A DNA stretch of 64,000 nt from Gracilinema caldarium DSM 7334 (GCF_000219725.1 NC_015732.1:2542001-2606000); one strand, 5' to 3'. Positions 1 to 7,827 are shown, counted from the stretch's first letter. The notes: generated by a model not told the origin, from the letters alone. Made by a program: numbers and translations.

Positions 1-2
1 CA

Positions 3-53
3 GCCAAAGCAGCCAGGTTAATCGAGATTTTAATGGCTAAGGGTAATCCTTAG
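3..53 (+). CDS. Possible C-terminal tail of a gene entering from the left
   Basis: One frame is open from the window edge to a TAG stop at 51-53 and reads AKAARLIEILMAKGNP, an amphipathic helix-like tail. It could be the end of a plus-strand gene convergent with the DUF2200 gene. The stretch is far too short to identify, and the inverted repeat at 26-65 overlaps it, so it may be chance. Confidence 0.25.
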   Translation, partial: AKAARLIEILMAKGNP

Positions 54-65
54 CCATTAAAAATC
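26..65. terminator. Long hairpin at the 3' side of the DUF2200 gene
   Basis: The arms TTTAATGGCTAAGG and CCTTAGCCATTAAA pair perfectly around the loop GTAAT. It lies just past the stop of the minus-strand gene at 84. There is no clear T-run on either side, so it may be a weak bidirectional terminator or an mRNA-stabilising hairpin. Confidence 0.4.
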
Positions 66-83
66 TACAAGTCCGACAGGCTC

Positions 84-434
84 TTAAGTACGGAGAATTT
101 TCTCCATTGGCTTTCCTTTTGCCAGTTCATCAACCAACTTATCAAGACAGCGGACAATACGTACAATTTCATCTTGAATATCCTCGATACGTATACCACA
201 GATAAGTCCTGTAATAAGGCTAGCCTTGGGATTGATGCACGGGGCCTCTTTTACAAAGGTTTCCAGATTAATCTCTAAATCCGATTGCCGTTGTAGCTCT
301 TCACTCGTATACCCCGTAAGCCAGGAAATGACCCGATCCACTTCTTCTTTTGTCCTGCCTTTTCGGACAGCTTTTTGGATATAGAGCGGGTATACTGTTG
401 AAAAGCGCATTTTATATATTTTTTGTTGATCCAT
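84..434 (-). CDS. DUF2200 family protein
   Basis: The 116-residue product matches the DUF2200 pattern throughout. It has KIYKMRFSTVYPLY at the N-terminus, RTKEEVDRVISWLTGY in the first third, APCINPKASLITGLICG in the middle and LDKLVDELAKGKPMEKILR at the end. The family is cytosolic and of unknown function. The open frame extends 11 codons further upstream, but ATG 434 is preferred because AGGAG lies 7-8 bases before it and family members begin near this methionine. It stands alone between two hairpins. Identification is firm; function is not known. Confidence 0.85.
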   Translation of the reverse strand: MDQQKIYKMRFSTVYPLYIQKAVRKGRTKEEVDRVISWLTGYTSEELQRQSDLEINLETFVKEAPCINPKASLITGLICGIRIEDIQDEIVRIVRCLDKLVDELAKGKPMEKILRT

Positions 435-474
435 GGGGAACTCTCCTGATAATTTGACAGGATTCAAAGTGCCT

Positions 475-497
475 CAAAAAAATCGGTAAGATTTTTG
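475..497 (-). terminator. A/T-rich terminator after the glycosyltransferase-acyltransferase gene
   Basis: Read on the minus strand, CAAAAATC pairs with GATTTTT around TTACC, and the second arm ends in seven T residues. It lies about 30 bases beyond the stop of the gene at 527. The stem is all but one pair A/T, so its strength is doubtful. Confidence 0.35.
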
Positions 498-526
498 AAA
501 GCGCTTAATCAAATCTTTACAAAATC

Positions 527-2422
527 TCATTTTCCGTTACCCGCAAGCCTTTCCATCTCCTGTCGGGTCCGTTCCATCAGATCCGTTGTGGATTCCCGCT
601 GTAAAAGATGGGGGTCGGGATATTGGGGATTCCCGATACGCACATAAATGGTCTGGCCAAAGAGGAACCGCAGTAGGCCCCAGGACCGTTTCTTAAAACT
701 GATCCTGATCGGTACCACGGGCACCGAGGCTTCGACTGCAAGCTGAAAAGCCCCCCGCTTAAAGGGCCGCAGCTGTTCATCAAACTTAACCAGTTCTCCC
801 TCAGGGAATACATGGATAAAGCGCCTGTGCCGCAAGAGACGGGAGAGTTCGTAAAAAAAGATACGGCCTTCGGTCAGCGTCTCTGGAATCGGCACACTGC
901 CGAGGGCATTTACCAGAAAACCTGCAACCGGAAGCTTAAAATTGCTGGGCAGGGACGTAAAGACCGGTTTTTTCGGAAACGCTGCAAGGCCAACCATGGC
1001 TGAATCCAGGGTATGTACATGGTTGGCAACCAGGACTGCCCCGCTTTTCCGGCGTACCTTACGGAGGACCTTACGATTTTTAATTCGCACCCGCAGCACA
1101 AAGGTACAATAGAGCCACAGGAGAGGGATAGCGACAATATAATAGAAAACAATTGAAAAAAGCCTTGTGGGGATGCCCTTGTTTATCCGCCGTTTATACT
1201 CCCGTCCCGGGTTTTGCTTTTCCAGACGCCGGGTCTGTTCATCCTGCCGGGCCGCATCGAACATCTGCTCGGCCTTGCGTATTGAATAGTCCAGACGATA
1301 CACCTTCGCCCGCTCGGTATAGGCCGGCCCCATCCTATACCGTTCTTCCGGATGTTCTATCCAGTACTCAATTTTATGAGCCAGGTCCCGGCTGGAACCG
1401 GCTTTAAAGAGACTGCGTTCATCCAGGGCAAACTGGCCGGTGGCGCTTTTTTTACTGTTCGAAATCACCGGAACCTTACCGCAAGCGATTGCTTCGAGAC
1501 AGGCTATGGCTTCAATTTCCACATCTGCCGCATGCACATAGAGATCGCAGGAATGAATCAGATTAATGAGTTCCTCCTGCTGGTAAAATCCGAAGGTTAC
1601 CGGATTCGTGAGAGATTTCGCAAGCCACCGTAGATAGCCCTCTCGGGGGCCAGCACCGGCGAGATGTAGTTGAATACGATCTTCATATTTGGATAATTTT
1701 ATGGCTTTAATGAGCACATCCTGCCGTTTTTCCGGAGCAAAGCGACCCACCATGAGAATATGAAACAACCGGTTTCCTCCGGAATCTGTTGATGGGTGGA
1801 CCTCAGGTCCCTGAAAATTGGGAGCCGGGTATATAGCTCCCGGGAGATCTAAGCTCTGGGACACAGGACTGAAAGCGTAGCTGACTCCATTCGAAATTAC
1901 ATGGAGACGCCCCGTATAATGATGTTTAACCAGTTCCCGGGCAATAAAGGGAGAAGGACAGTGGATATGTTCAACCCTTCGGTAAAAGCTGAAACGAAAC
2001 CAGAAGTAGATAAAAAATGCTATCGGTGCGCCCCAGGGACCTAGCCCGGCCCCATAGGTGATGTTTTCCGGCTGAACATGAAAAGCGGCCGTAGCGGGGA
2101 TTCCCATTTTTTTTGCAAGCCCCAAACCCTTTCGTGCTACCTGCCAGGGCATGAAAAAATGAACCACATCAGCTCCGGTCAAGGCTTCCTGCATAACTTT
2201 TTTATCATATTTTGCAAATATCATGGACTGTTTTCGGGCTACCGGTGTTACGATGGGGATATAGCGCTCTGGAACCGAATACATGTCGGGGCCATGGACT
2301 CCCACACTTACCACCCGGACCTGGTGGCCCCGCATATTAAGGGCTTCGACAAAACGGAAGGCAGTCATGGTAGTTCCATTGGTCAGGATGCCGTAATTGT
2401 CGATCACAAAGACGATGACCAT
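527..2422 (-). CDS. Fusion of a GT4 glycosyltransferase and a PlsC-type acyltransferase
   Basis: This 631-residue protein joins two enzymes. Residues 1-395 are a GT-B fold family 4 glycosyltransferase, with VISNGVS near 175, a VGRFAPEKRQD donor-site entry near 225 and the E-x7-E motif at E302/E310. A hydrophobic segment at about 421-444 links to a 1-acyl-glycerol-3-phosphate acyltransferase domain with H468-x4-D473 and FPEGE at 539-543, the two catalytic blocks of that family. The arrangement suggests a membrane-bound enzyme that both glycosylates and acylates a lipid, for example in glycolipid synthesis; acceptor and sugar are unknown. AGGGA sits 7 bases before the ATG. Both active sites look intact. 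Confidence 0.87.
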   Translation of the reverse strand: MVIVFVIDNYGILTNGTTMTAFRFVEALNMRGHQVRVVSVGVHGPDMYSVPERYIPIVTPVARKQSMIFAKYDKKVMQEALTGADVVHFFMPWQVARKGLGLAKKMGIPATAAFHVQPENITYGAGLGPWGAPIAFFIYFWFRFSFYRRVEHIHCPSPFIARELVKHHYTGRLHVISNGVSYAFSPVSQSLDLPGAIYPAPNFQGPEVHPSTDSGGNRLFHILMVGRFAPEKRQDVLIKAIKLSKYEDRIQLHLAGAGPREGYLRWLAKSLTNPVTFGFYQQEELINLIHSCDLYVHAADVEIEAIACLEAIACGKVPVISNSKKSATGQFALDERSLFKAGSSRDLAHKIEYWIEHPEERYRMGPAYTERAKVYRLDYSIRKAEQMFDAARQDEQTRRLEKQNPGREYKRRINKGIPTRLFSIVFYYIVAIPLLWLYCTFVLRVRIKNRKVLRKVRRKSGAVLVANHVHTLDSAMVGLAAFPKKPVFTSLPSNFKLPVAGFLVNALGSVPIPETLTEGRIFFYELSRLLRHRRFIHVFPEGELVKFDEQLRPFKRGAFQLAVEASVPVVPIRISFKKRSWGLLRFLFGQTIYVRIGNPQYPDPHLLQRESTTDLMERTRQEMERLAGNGK

Positions 2423-2482
2423 AGATTTTTCCCTTGTATTATGTAAAATTGTAGTGATAATTTACTGATCGGTCGAGGGCCC

Positions 2483-3091
2483 GTGAGAGATAGAACAAAT
2501 CTAAAGAACATACAAGAGGCGTTTCAAAAACCTTTACCCGGCAGGGAAGCACATCTCAAAATGGCACCTCCCTGGCGAAGGGATGCCCTGCAGCCCGAAC
2601 AGCATTACCGGCCTTCGGCGGTTCTGCTATTGCTGTATCAGGCGGGGGATGCACTGTATTTTCCTCTTATTCTTCGAAGCAGTCAGTTGAACCACCATGC
2701 GAGCCAGATTGGGCTTCCCGGAGGCGCTCTGGAACCGGGAGAAAGTGCAGAACAGGCAGCCCTGCGGGAAACGGAGGAGGAACTGGGGATTTCTACCGCA
2801 AAGATTCAAATCCTGGGCTCATTAAGTCCCCTGGGTCTTGCCGTCAGCGGCTACACGATTTACCCTGTTGTCGGATACCATGAGGGGCCTCTTAACGTTC
2901 GGCCAAACCCAGCTGAGGTAGCCCGTTGTATTATGGTTTCTCTTGATGAACTACTCCATGATAAAACAATCATCACCCATACGTTGGAAGACGGCCGGAA
3001 TGTCCCGGCGTATCGCCTTGCAGGAGCAACAGTCTGGGGTGCTACTGCCATGATTCTGGCGGAATTGACCGAAATTTTGATGCAGGAATAA
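2483..3091 (+). CDS. NUDIX hydrolase, CoA-pyrophosphatase (NudL) type
   Basis: The 202-residue product carries a complete NUDIX box, G81-x5-E87-x7-R95-E96-T-x-E-E-x-G102-I, preceded by LILRSSQLNHHASQIGLPGG. That preceding segment matches the UPF0035/CoA-pyrophosphatase signature that separates NudL-like enzymes from other NUDIX proteins. The likely reaction is hydrolysis of CoA or acyl-CoA to 3',5'-ADP and phosphopantetheine; the exact substrate is inferred. The start used is GTG 2483 with GAGGG 4 bases upstream. The segment PLPGREAHLKMAP after it is also typical of the family, which supports this start over the internal ATG. Its 3' end overlaps the convergent kinase fragment by 50 bases. Confidence 0.85.
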   Translation: MRDRTNLKNIQEAFQKPLPGREAHLKMAPPWRRDALQPEQHYRPSAVLLLLYQAGDALYFPLILRSSQLNHHASQIGLPGGALEPGESAEQAALRETEEELGISTAKIQILGSLSPLGLAVSGYTIYPVVGYHEGPLNVRPNPAEVARCIMVSLDELLHDKTIITHTLEDGRNVPAYRLAGATVWGATAMILAELTEILMQE

Positions 3092-3616
3092 AGATATACA
3101 GTATTGTTTCCATATTATCAACCACAATTCTGCCATCTATTTGCTTTAAAAGTAGCTGAAATAATTCCATATTAAGTTCAAAATGAGGATACTCATTGTT
3201 TAAAACAGGAAATGAAATCTTATTTTTAGTACTATACAGTTTTATAGTAATTTTAATCTCATCATTTTGAATATTCTCAATAGATAATGATATTTTTTGC
3301 GGCTTATGCATTTCCATTACAAGATATAATTGAACAAAAAGCTCATGTATAAAAAGGGTAAGATGTTGAGAGTTTTGTATAGATACCGGTATAGGCTCAG
3401 CATGTTCGATTGTAATAATAGAGCGTTTTGTCTGAAAGTGAGTATTCTCTTCAAAATAAGACTGAAACCATTGTAATAAATCGATGAGATTTACCATCTC
3501 GACATACTGATCCATTTTATGAATATCATAAACGCTTATTAATGAGCGTATTTCAGAAATTAACATGTCAAATTGTTGAGCTGAATTATTACCAAGTTCA
3601 AACATCTGGTTATATA
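3042..3616 (-). pseudogene. 3' part of an IS-disrupted histidine-kinase-like gene
   Basis: This fragment reads from the left target duplication (NQMFELGNNSAQQF...) to a stop at 3042. It resembles the second half of a HisKA_2-type dimerisation domain followed by a GHKL ATPase-like fold ending in DGRIVVDNMETILYIFIP. The ATP-binding boxes are poor: the N-box region reads HELFVQLYLV, with Q where N is expected, and no DxGxG is visible. The missing 5' part lies beyond the IS at 5265-5406. Joining the two through one TATATA copy gives one open frame of 236 residues with no stop. Confidence 0.75.
3611..3616. repeat. Left copy of the IS target-site duplication (TATATA)
   Basis: TATATA here and at 5265-5270 directly flanks the inverted repeats of the insertion sequence. 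A shorter duplication (TATA or TA) with longer inverted repeats is also possible. Only the 6-bp reading restores the interrupted frame, so it is favoured. Confidence 0.65.
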
Positions 3617-3679
3617 GGGCTTCCTGAAAAACAAACAACTCTTTACAAAAGAAGCAAATACAGAGATAATCTCAATAAG

Positions 3680-3723
3680 AAGTGCACGGAAGAAAGGGGT
3701 AAGGCCTTAAAAAGCGTGCACTT
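3680..3723 (+). other. Hairpin in the IS leader
   Basis: AAGTGCACG at 3680-3688 and CGTGCACTT at 3715-3723 are perfect inverted copies 26 bases apart, ending 15 bases before the transposase ATG. Leader hairpins like this are known in IS elements to limit transposase translation from outside transcripts; that role is inferred here. Confidence 0.5.
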
Positions 3724-3738
3724 TACTATGGGGTAACG

Positions 3739-4227
3739 ATGTATAAGGAAAAGGAACAGGTACCTGAGTTTGAAGACTTTTATGTACCCTTCGGAGGACA
3801 TTTACGAGAAGATAATCGATGGGTACGATTAGCCGCAATTATTCCATGGGAAGAGATAGAAGCTGAATATAAAAAATGTTTTTCAAAACGAATTGGAAGA
3901 ACAGCCAAGACCGTACGGCTCGCCTTGGGATCATTATTGATAAAAGAGAAATTACAATTAACAGATGAAGAAACGGTAGAAACAATACGAGAGAACCATT
4001 ACCTGCAATATTTTTTAGGATATGAATCTTACAAAGATGAAAAACCCTTTGATCCAAGCATGATGGTTCATTTTCGAAAACGGCTTGGACCTGATGCAAT
4101 AGCAAAGATAAATGAGTTGATAGCGAAACGGTATCAAGAACAGGTAGAAGCAGAATCTGAAAAAAAACAGAACAAAAAAACCAAAAGGATGACCATGATC
4201 ATGGAAATCGAGGGCAACTCATTATAG
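3739..4227 (+). CDS. IS5-family transposase, N-terminal frame
   Basis: The 162-residue frame begins at ATG 3739 and contains the DUF772 region, with VRLALGSLLIKEKLQLTDEE and FDPSMMVHFRKRLGPDAI. It then runs into a lysine-rich linker. After residue 142 or so the natural protein continues in the -1 frame, and the last 20 codons here (ending MEIEGNSL) look non-native. A perfect slippery heptamer, A AAA AAA, lies in the zero frame at 4161-4167. The break may therefore be programmed -1 frameshifting, or a simple indel that has inactivated the element. Confidence 0.8.
   Translation: MYKEKEQVPEFEDFYVPFGGHLREDNRWVRLAAIIPWEEIEAEYKKCFSKRIGRTAKTVRLALGSLLIKEKLQLTDEETVETIRENHYLQYFLGYESYKDEKPFDPSMMVHFRKRLGPDAIAKINELIAKRYQEQVEAESEKKQNKKTKRMTMIMEIEGNSL
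4161..4167 (+). other. Slippery heptamer at the transposase frame change
   Basis: The zero-frame reading is ..GAA AAA AAA.., giving A AAA AAA at 4161-4167, an ideal -1 slip site. The frame entered after slipping reads through DDHDHGNRGQ directly into the conserved LIIDATCVPQDI. No clear downstream stimulatory structure was identified by eye. Confidence 0.45.
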
Positions 4228-4277
4228 ATGCCACGTGCGTCCCCCAGGATATCCGGCATCCCCATGATGTCACTTTA

Positions 4278-5201
4278 TTGGATGAAGCGCGAAGGAAAAC
4301 AGAAAAGATAATTGATACGTTATATGAAGCGAGTGAGCTCACCATAAAACCACGAACCTATAGAAAACAGGCCCGTATCAAATATCTCAATTTTATACGA
4401 GGGCGACGAAGAACAAAAAAAGAAATACGCAGAGCGATTCGGACCCAACTCCAATACATACGACGTAATTTACGGACTATCAATGAATTACAAAACAAGG
4501 TTCCCAGTACAACGTTGAGTGCAAAACAGCGACGTGATCTTATCGTGATACATGAGGTTTACCGGCAACAGGTACAGATGTATAAGGGAAAGACCCATTC
4601 GATATCGGGAAAAATCGTCAGTATCAGTCAACCCCATGTACGACCAATAGCCCGAGGTAAAGCAAAAGCGGCCTTTGAATTCGGAGCAAAACTATCAGCA
4701 TCGATGACCGAACACGGGATGATTTTTATAGATCGATTACAATGGGAACCCTATAACGAACAAGAAGATTTGCCAACACAAATAGAAAAATATAAGAGGC
4801 GATGTGGTCGATATCCGGAATCGGTGCATGCCGATAAAATATATCGGACACGAGCAAACCGAGCCTATTGTGAAGCTCGAGGAATACGATTGTCTGGACC
4901 ACCCTTAGGCAGACCGATTAAAGAAACATTAGAGAATAAAAAGATAGTACGACAGCTACGAAAGATTCAAAGACTTGACGAAGCCATTCGACAAGCGATT
5001 GAAGGTGGCTTTGGATATATGAAACGAAAGTTTGGTCTTGGTACAATCTATGAAAAATTACGCGAAACTAGTGAAACAGCAATCATGGTATGTGTATTGC
5101 TGACCAACTGTGAAAAGATCCTGAGGGATCTTTTTATGCGCTTTTTATTTTTACTTGGTTTTAAACCTCATAAATCATATTTGAAAGTTTTAGTATACTA
5201 A
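4278..5201 (+). CDS. IS5-family transposase, C-terminal catalytic frame
   Basis: This frame carries the DDE catalytic part. Upstream of the nominal TTG at 4278 the same frame is open back to the slip site and encodes LIIDATCVPQDIRHPHD, which holds the first catalytic Asp. Later landmarks are MIFIDRLQWEPYNE, a Tyr/Asp-containing VHADKIYRTRANRAY block typical of the second catalytic region, and RQAIEGGFGYMKRKFGLG, which holds the catalytic Glu. The frame has no start of its own with a ribosome site, so it is probably made only as a fusion with the upstream frame. Confidence 0.75.
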   Translation: MDEARRKTEKIIDTLYEASELTIKPRTYRKQARIKYLNFIRGRRRTKKEIRRAIRTQLQYIRRNLRTINELQNKVPSTTLSAKQRRDLIVIHEVYRQQVQMYKGKTHSISGKIVSISQPHVRPIARGKAKAAFEFGAKLSASMTEHGMIFIDRLQWEPYNEQEDLPTQIEKYKRRCGRYPESVHADKIYRTRANRAYCEARGIRLSGPPLGRPIKETLENKKIVRQLRKIQRLDEAIRQAIEGGFGYMKRKFGLGTIYEKLRETSETAIMVCVLLTNCEKILRDLFMRFLFLLGFKPHKSYLKVLVY

Positions 5202-5253
5202 ATTAAACCCATTTTAACGTAAAAAAGTTTTGAAATATCATTTTTAGACATTT

Positions 5254-5406
5254 TCAGTAGGCCCTATATAGATTTAACAAACTAAGAATTACCTGAATAT
5301 TATTTCGAACATAATGATTTACTTTTTTCTCAAACGATTCTGTCAGTTGGCTTAGAGAATATTCAGAGAGAGGGTTGTTATTGGAATTTATTTTTTTAGA
5401 TTTCAT
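5254..5406 (-). pseudogene. 5' part of the IS-disrupted histidine-kinase-like gene
   Basis: From ATG 5406 the frame encodes 50 residues before a TGA inside the IS end. The segment KKVNHYVRNNIQVILSLLNL matches the H-box of HisKA_2/HWE-type kinases (consensus IHHRVKNNLQVISSLLxL), including the phospho-accepting His. Native coding ends at the target duplication (5265-5270); the last few codons belong to the element. Fusion with 3610-3042 gives a 236-residue protein with no sensor or membrane domain. The upstream region has a strong promoter and a palindrome, so this gene was well expressed or tightly controlled before the insertion. Confidence 0.7.
5265..5270. repeat. Right copy of the IS target-site duplication (TATATA)
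   Basis: This is the second TATATA, directly after the right inverted repeat. See the left copy at 3611-3616. Confidence 0.65.
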
Positions 5407-5433
5407 TCGTAATACCTTTTCAGAATCGATAGC

Positions 5434-5452
5434 ATATCGCTATTAGCGATAT
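5434..5452. promoter_or_regulatory. 19-bp perfect palindrome, likely XRE operator
   Basis: ATATCGCTA-T-TAGCGATAT is a perfect inverted repeat. It covers the expected transcription start of the minus-strand promoter just upstream. A half-site, TAGCGATA, recurs at 6044-6051 after the xre gene. The adjacent XRE-family gene is the obvious candidate to bind it. Confidence 0.6.
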
Positions 5453-5458
5453 AAAAAC

Positions 5459-5487
5459 ATAGTATTAGCTCATTGTTTTAATGTCAA
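5459..5487 (-). promoter_or_regulatory. Promoter of the disrupted kinase-like gene
   Basis: On the minus strand TTGACA (5482-5487) and TACTAT (5459-5464) are separated by exactly 17 bases. The start would fall at the edge of the palindrome at 5434-5452, a typical repressor geometry. Confidence 0.7.
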
Positions 5488-5663
5488 GAAAAACAGACAA
5501 TTATTAAAGACTATTTTTTTATACAATTGTCATGCAATTTGCTATGCGGTTTGTTAAGTTACAGAAAATTGCACTTAAAATCAAAAGATGGAAGGCAAGG
5601 TTTTCTAAATATTTCTCTATTTTGAAAACCAATTAATAAGGCATTGATTAGTGGTACACAATT

Positions 5664-5999
5664 ATGATGGAAAATGAATTACTAAATTTACTCGGTCATA
5701 ACATTCGACAGACCCGTATCGAAAAAGGCCTTTCACAGTATGGTTTAGCATTAAAAACAGGAATGGCAGCCAATTCTATTAATGATATAGAGAATGGAAA
5801 ACGTTGGGTTTCAGCAAAATCATTATCTAGAATAGCAAATGCCTTAGAAGTTGAGCCTTATATTTTCCTCCTTCCAAAATCATTTCGAATTAATGATGGA
5901 ATTACTAGTATTAAATTATATGATGACGAAATGATTAAAGCTATCCAATCAGCTATAAAAGAAGTCAGAAAACGTTATAATATCGATTCCGATTCTTGA
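5664..5999 (+). CDS. XRE-family (Cro/CI-type) helix-turn-helix regulator
   Basis: The 111-residue protein has an N-terminal HTH_3 domain at about 10-65, with NIRQTRIEKGLSQYGLALKTG, an SINDIENGKR recognition helix and LSRIANALEVEPYIFLLP. The C-terminal 40 residues are unassigned. The start is either ATG 5664 or ATG 5667; neither has a good ribosome site. It diverges from the IS-broken kinase-like gene, and the 19-bp palindrome between them is the likely target. It is A/T-rich compared with the next gene downstream. Confidence 0.8.
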   Translation: MMENELLNLLGHNIRQTRIEKGLSQYGLALKTGMAANSINDIENGKRWVSAKSLSRIANALEVEPYIFLLPKSFRINDGITSIKLYDDEMIKAIQSAIKEVRKRYNIDSDS

Positions 6000-6093
6000 T
6001 ATTATAAAATAGTGAAAATTTTTCATATAATTTTCATTAAATAGCGATAAAAGCTTGATTTTTCTAATTTGTAAGCTGTATGATTTTTCAATC

Positions 6094-7779
6094 ATGAATA
6101 TGCAATCCTTCTTTTCAATTGGAAGATTAGTTCCCCGAACCTTCGAAATTGGGAAAGCATTTCCCTACTCCCGGGAAAGTTTTGCTAAAGATCTTGTATC
6201 TGGCTTTACAGTCGGTATTGTAGCCCTGCCGCTGGCCATGGCCTTTAGTATCGCCGCCGGCGCATCCCCTGCCCAGGGCTTATACACGGCAATCCTCGCA
6301 GGTTTCTTCATCAGTTTCCTCGGCGGAAGCCGCTACCAGATCGGCGGGCCTACCGGTGCCTTTGTGGTCATTATTTTCGGTGTCATTTCCCGACATGGGA
6401 TGGAGGGGCTCGTACTGGCGACGATCCTCGCAGGACTTATGCTGATTGCAATGGGACTTTCCGGCCTAGGCCGGCTCATCAAATTTATCCCCTATCCGGT
6501 AACCACGGGTTTTACAACCGGTATTGGGCTGCTCATTTTTTCCCAGCAGGTCAAAGATTTTCTTGGACTAAAAATAGAAAAGGTATCTCCCGAATTTTTT
6601 GAAAAATGGGCTCAGTATTTTGAGCATATGGGCACCTTTGACCCATTAACCCTCTTTGTAGGATTACTCACCATTACGATCATCATTCTGATCCGGCGCT
6701 TTTTCCCTCGAATTCCCGCGTCAGTAGTAGGAGTAGGCTTCACCACCCTGATATGTTTTATCTTTTCCCTGCCAGTAGAAACCATAGGATCCCGGTTTGG
6801 GGGCATTCCCTCAACATTACCCATTCCGACCCTGCCGGAATTTCATTGGAGTACAATGAAAGCCGTTTTCCCCGATGCAATCACCATCGCACTCCTTGCG
6901 GCAATCGAATCCCTGCTCTCCGCAGTTGTAGCCGATGGTATGACCGGAGACCGGCATAATGCCAACATGGAACTGGTGGCTCAGGGAGTAGGCAACATTG
7001 CCAGTGCCCTCTTTGGGGGTATCCCTGCAACAGGAGCCATTGCCCGGACAGCAACAAATATCAAATCCGGAGCTCAAAGTTCTGTGGCTGGTATGGTACA
7101 TGCCGTAACCCTGCTCCTCTTTATGCTGTTTTTGGCACCGGTGGCTTCGGTGATACCCCTGGCAAGCCTTTCGGCGGTCCTTATGGTGGTAGCATGGGAT
7201 ATGAGCGAACTGCACCGCTTTGTCAGAATTATCAAAAAGTCGCCCCGCAGCGACATGCTGGTGCTCCTCACGACCTTTGTATTAACCGTCGTGATTGACC
7301 TGACCGTTGCGGTAGAGGTTGGTGTTGTCCTTGCGGCATTCCTTTTTCTGAGGCGAATGGTAGAAACCGCAGAGATTAAACCCGGGACTCCTGGTGTGGG
7401 CGCAGAAATCGTCTATGGCAGCTCTCCAGCGCAGCCCCATGAACAGCCAAAGCATCCCAAGGATGTAGAAATATACGAAATTACCGGCCCCTTCTTCTTT
7501 GGGGTAGCGGACCTCCTGCAGGACACCCTCATGACCTTAGAGAAAAAACCCCGGGCGTTTATTCTACGGCTTCCCCAGGTGCCAGCGGTCGACTCCACCG
7601 GTATTGCAGCCCTGGAGTCCTTCCTGAGTTATTGTAAAAAGCACGGGATTCAGCTCTATCTTTCCGAGGTTCGTGAGCAACCCATGAAAGCCCTGGAACG
7701 ATCCGGTTTTATCGAAGCCCTGGGATCCCAGTATATCGTATCCAGCCCTGAACAAGTCCTGGAAATGCTCAGCAAGTAA
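6094..7779 (+). CDS. SulP family anion transporter with STAS domain
   Basis: The 561-residue product (from ATG 6094) has about 10-12 hydrophobic segments. It carries the SulP signature early, with GFTVGIVALPLAMAFSIAAG, and then the conserved QIGGPTGAFVVII and TGFTTGIGLLIF blocks. A cytoplasmic STAS domain fills the last 110 residues (VEIYEITGPFFFGVADLL...VPAVDSTGIAALESF). The family moves sulfate, bicarbonate or other anions, usually with H+ or Na+; the substrate here is not evident. The frame is open to TTG 6055, but the extra residues do not resemble the family. No strong ribosome site is seen at either start. Confidence 0.9.
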   Translation: MNMQSFFSIGRLVPRTFEIGKAFPYSRESFAKDLVSGFTVGIVALPLAMAFSIAAGASPAQGLYTAILAGFFISFLGGSRYQIGGPTGAFVVIIFGVISRHGMEGLVLATILAGLMLIAMGLSGLGRLIKFIPYPVTTGFTTGIGLLIFSQQVKDFLGLKIEKVSPEFFEKWAQYFEHMGTFDPLTLFVGLLTITIIILIRRFFPRIPASVVGVGFTTLICFIFSLPVETIGSRFGGIPSTLPIPTLPEFHWSTMKAVFPDAITIALLAAIESLLSAVVADGMTGDRHNANMELVAQGVGNIASALFGGIPATGAIARTATNIKSGAQSSVAGMVHAVTLLLFMLFLAPVASVIPLASLSAVLMVVAWDMSELHRFVRIIKKSPRSDMLVLLTTFVLTVVIDLTVAVEVGVVLAAFLFLRRMVETAEIKPGTPGVGAEIVYGSSPAQPHEQPKHPKDVEIYEITGPFFFGVADLLQDTLMTLEKKPRAFILRLPQVPAVDSTGIAALESFLSYCKKHGIQLYLSEVREQPMKALERSGFIEALGSQYIVSSPEQVLEMLSK

Positions 7780-7789
7780 CAGCATTGTA

Positions 7790-7814
7790 CCCCTGGGGGA
7801 ATGTCCCCTAGGGG
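7790..7814. terminator. GC-rich hairpin between convergent genes
   Basis: CCCCT pairs with AGGGG and GGGGA pairs with TCCCC around ATG, forming a two-part stem between the ends of the SulP gene and the minus-strand PIN gene. It is probably a bidirectional terminator, although the T-run is short. Confidence 0.5.
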
Positions 7815-7827
7815 GCAAAAAGCTCAT

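Larger units (their letters stand above)
3617..5264 (+). mobile_element. IS5-type insertion sequence (DUF772 transposase), 1648 bp
   Basis: The element is bounded by imperfect inverted repeats. The left end reads GGGCTTCCTGAAAA and the right end, reverse-complemented, reads GGGCCTACTGAAAA, matching at 12 of 14 positions. It carries a transposase in two overlapping frames. It interrupts a minus-strand kinase-like gene and is flanked by TATATA on both sides. Clean ends and an easily restored target suggest a recent insertion. Family placement rests on the transposase N-terminal DUF772 motif and the DDE core, not on a database match. Confidence 0.85.

Noticed and set aside
5254-5264. Reading the 50-residue frame at 5254-5406 as an intact small protein
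   Set aside because: Its last codons lie inside the IS inverted repeat and its H-box continues in frame on the far side of the element.
6055-6093. TTG start for the SulP transporter
   Set aside because: The extra 13 residues are not family-like and there is no ribosome site; ATG 6094 is preferred.
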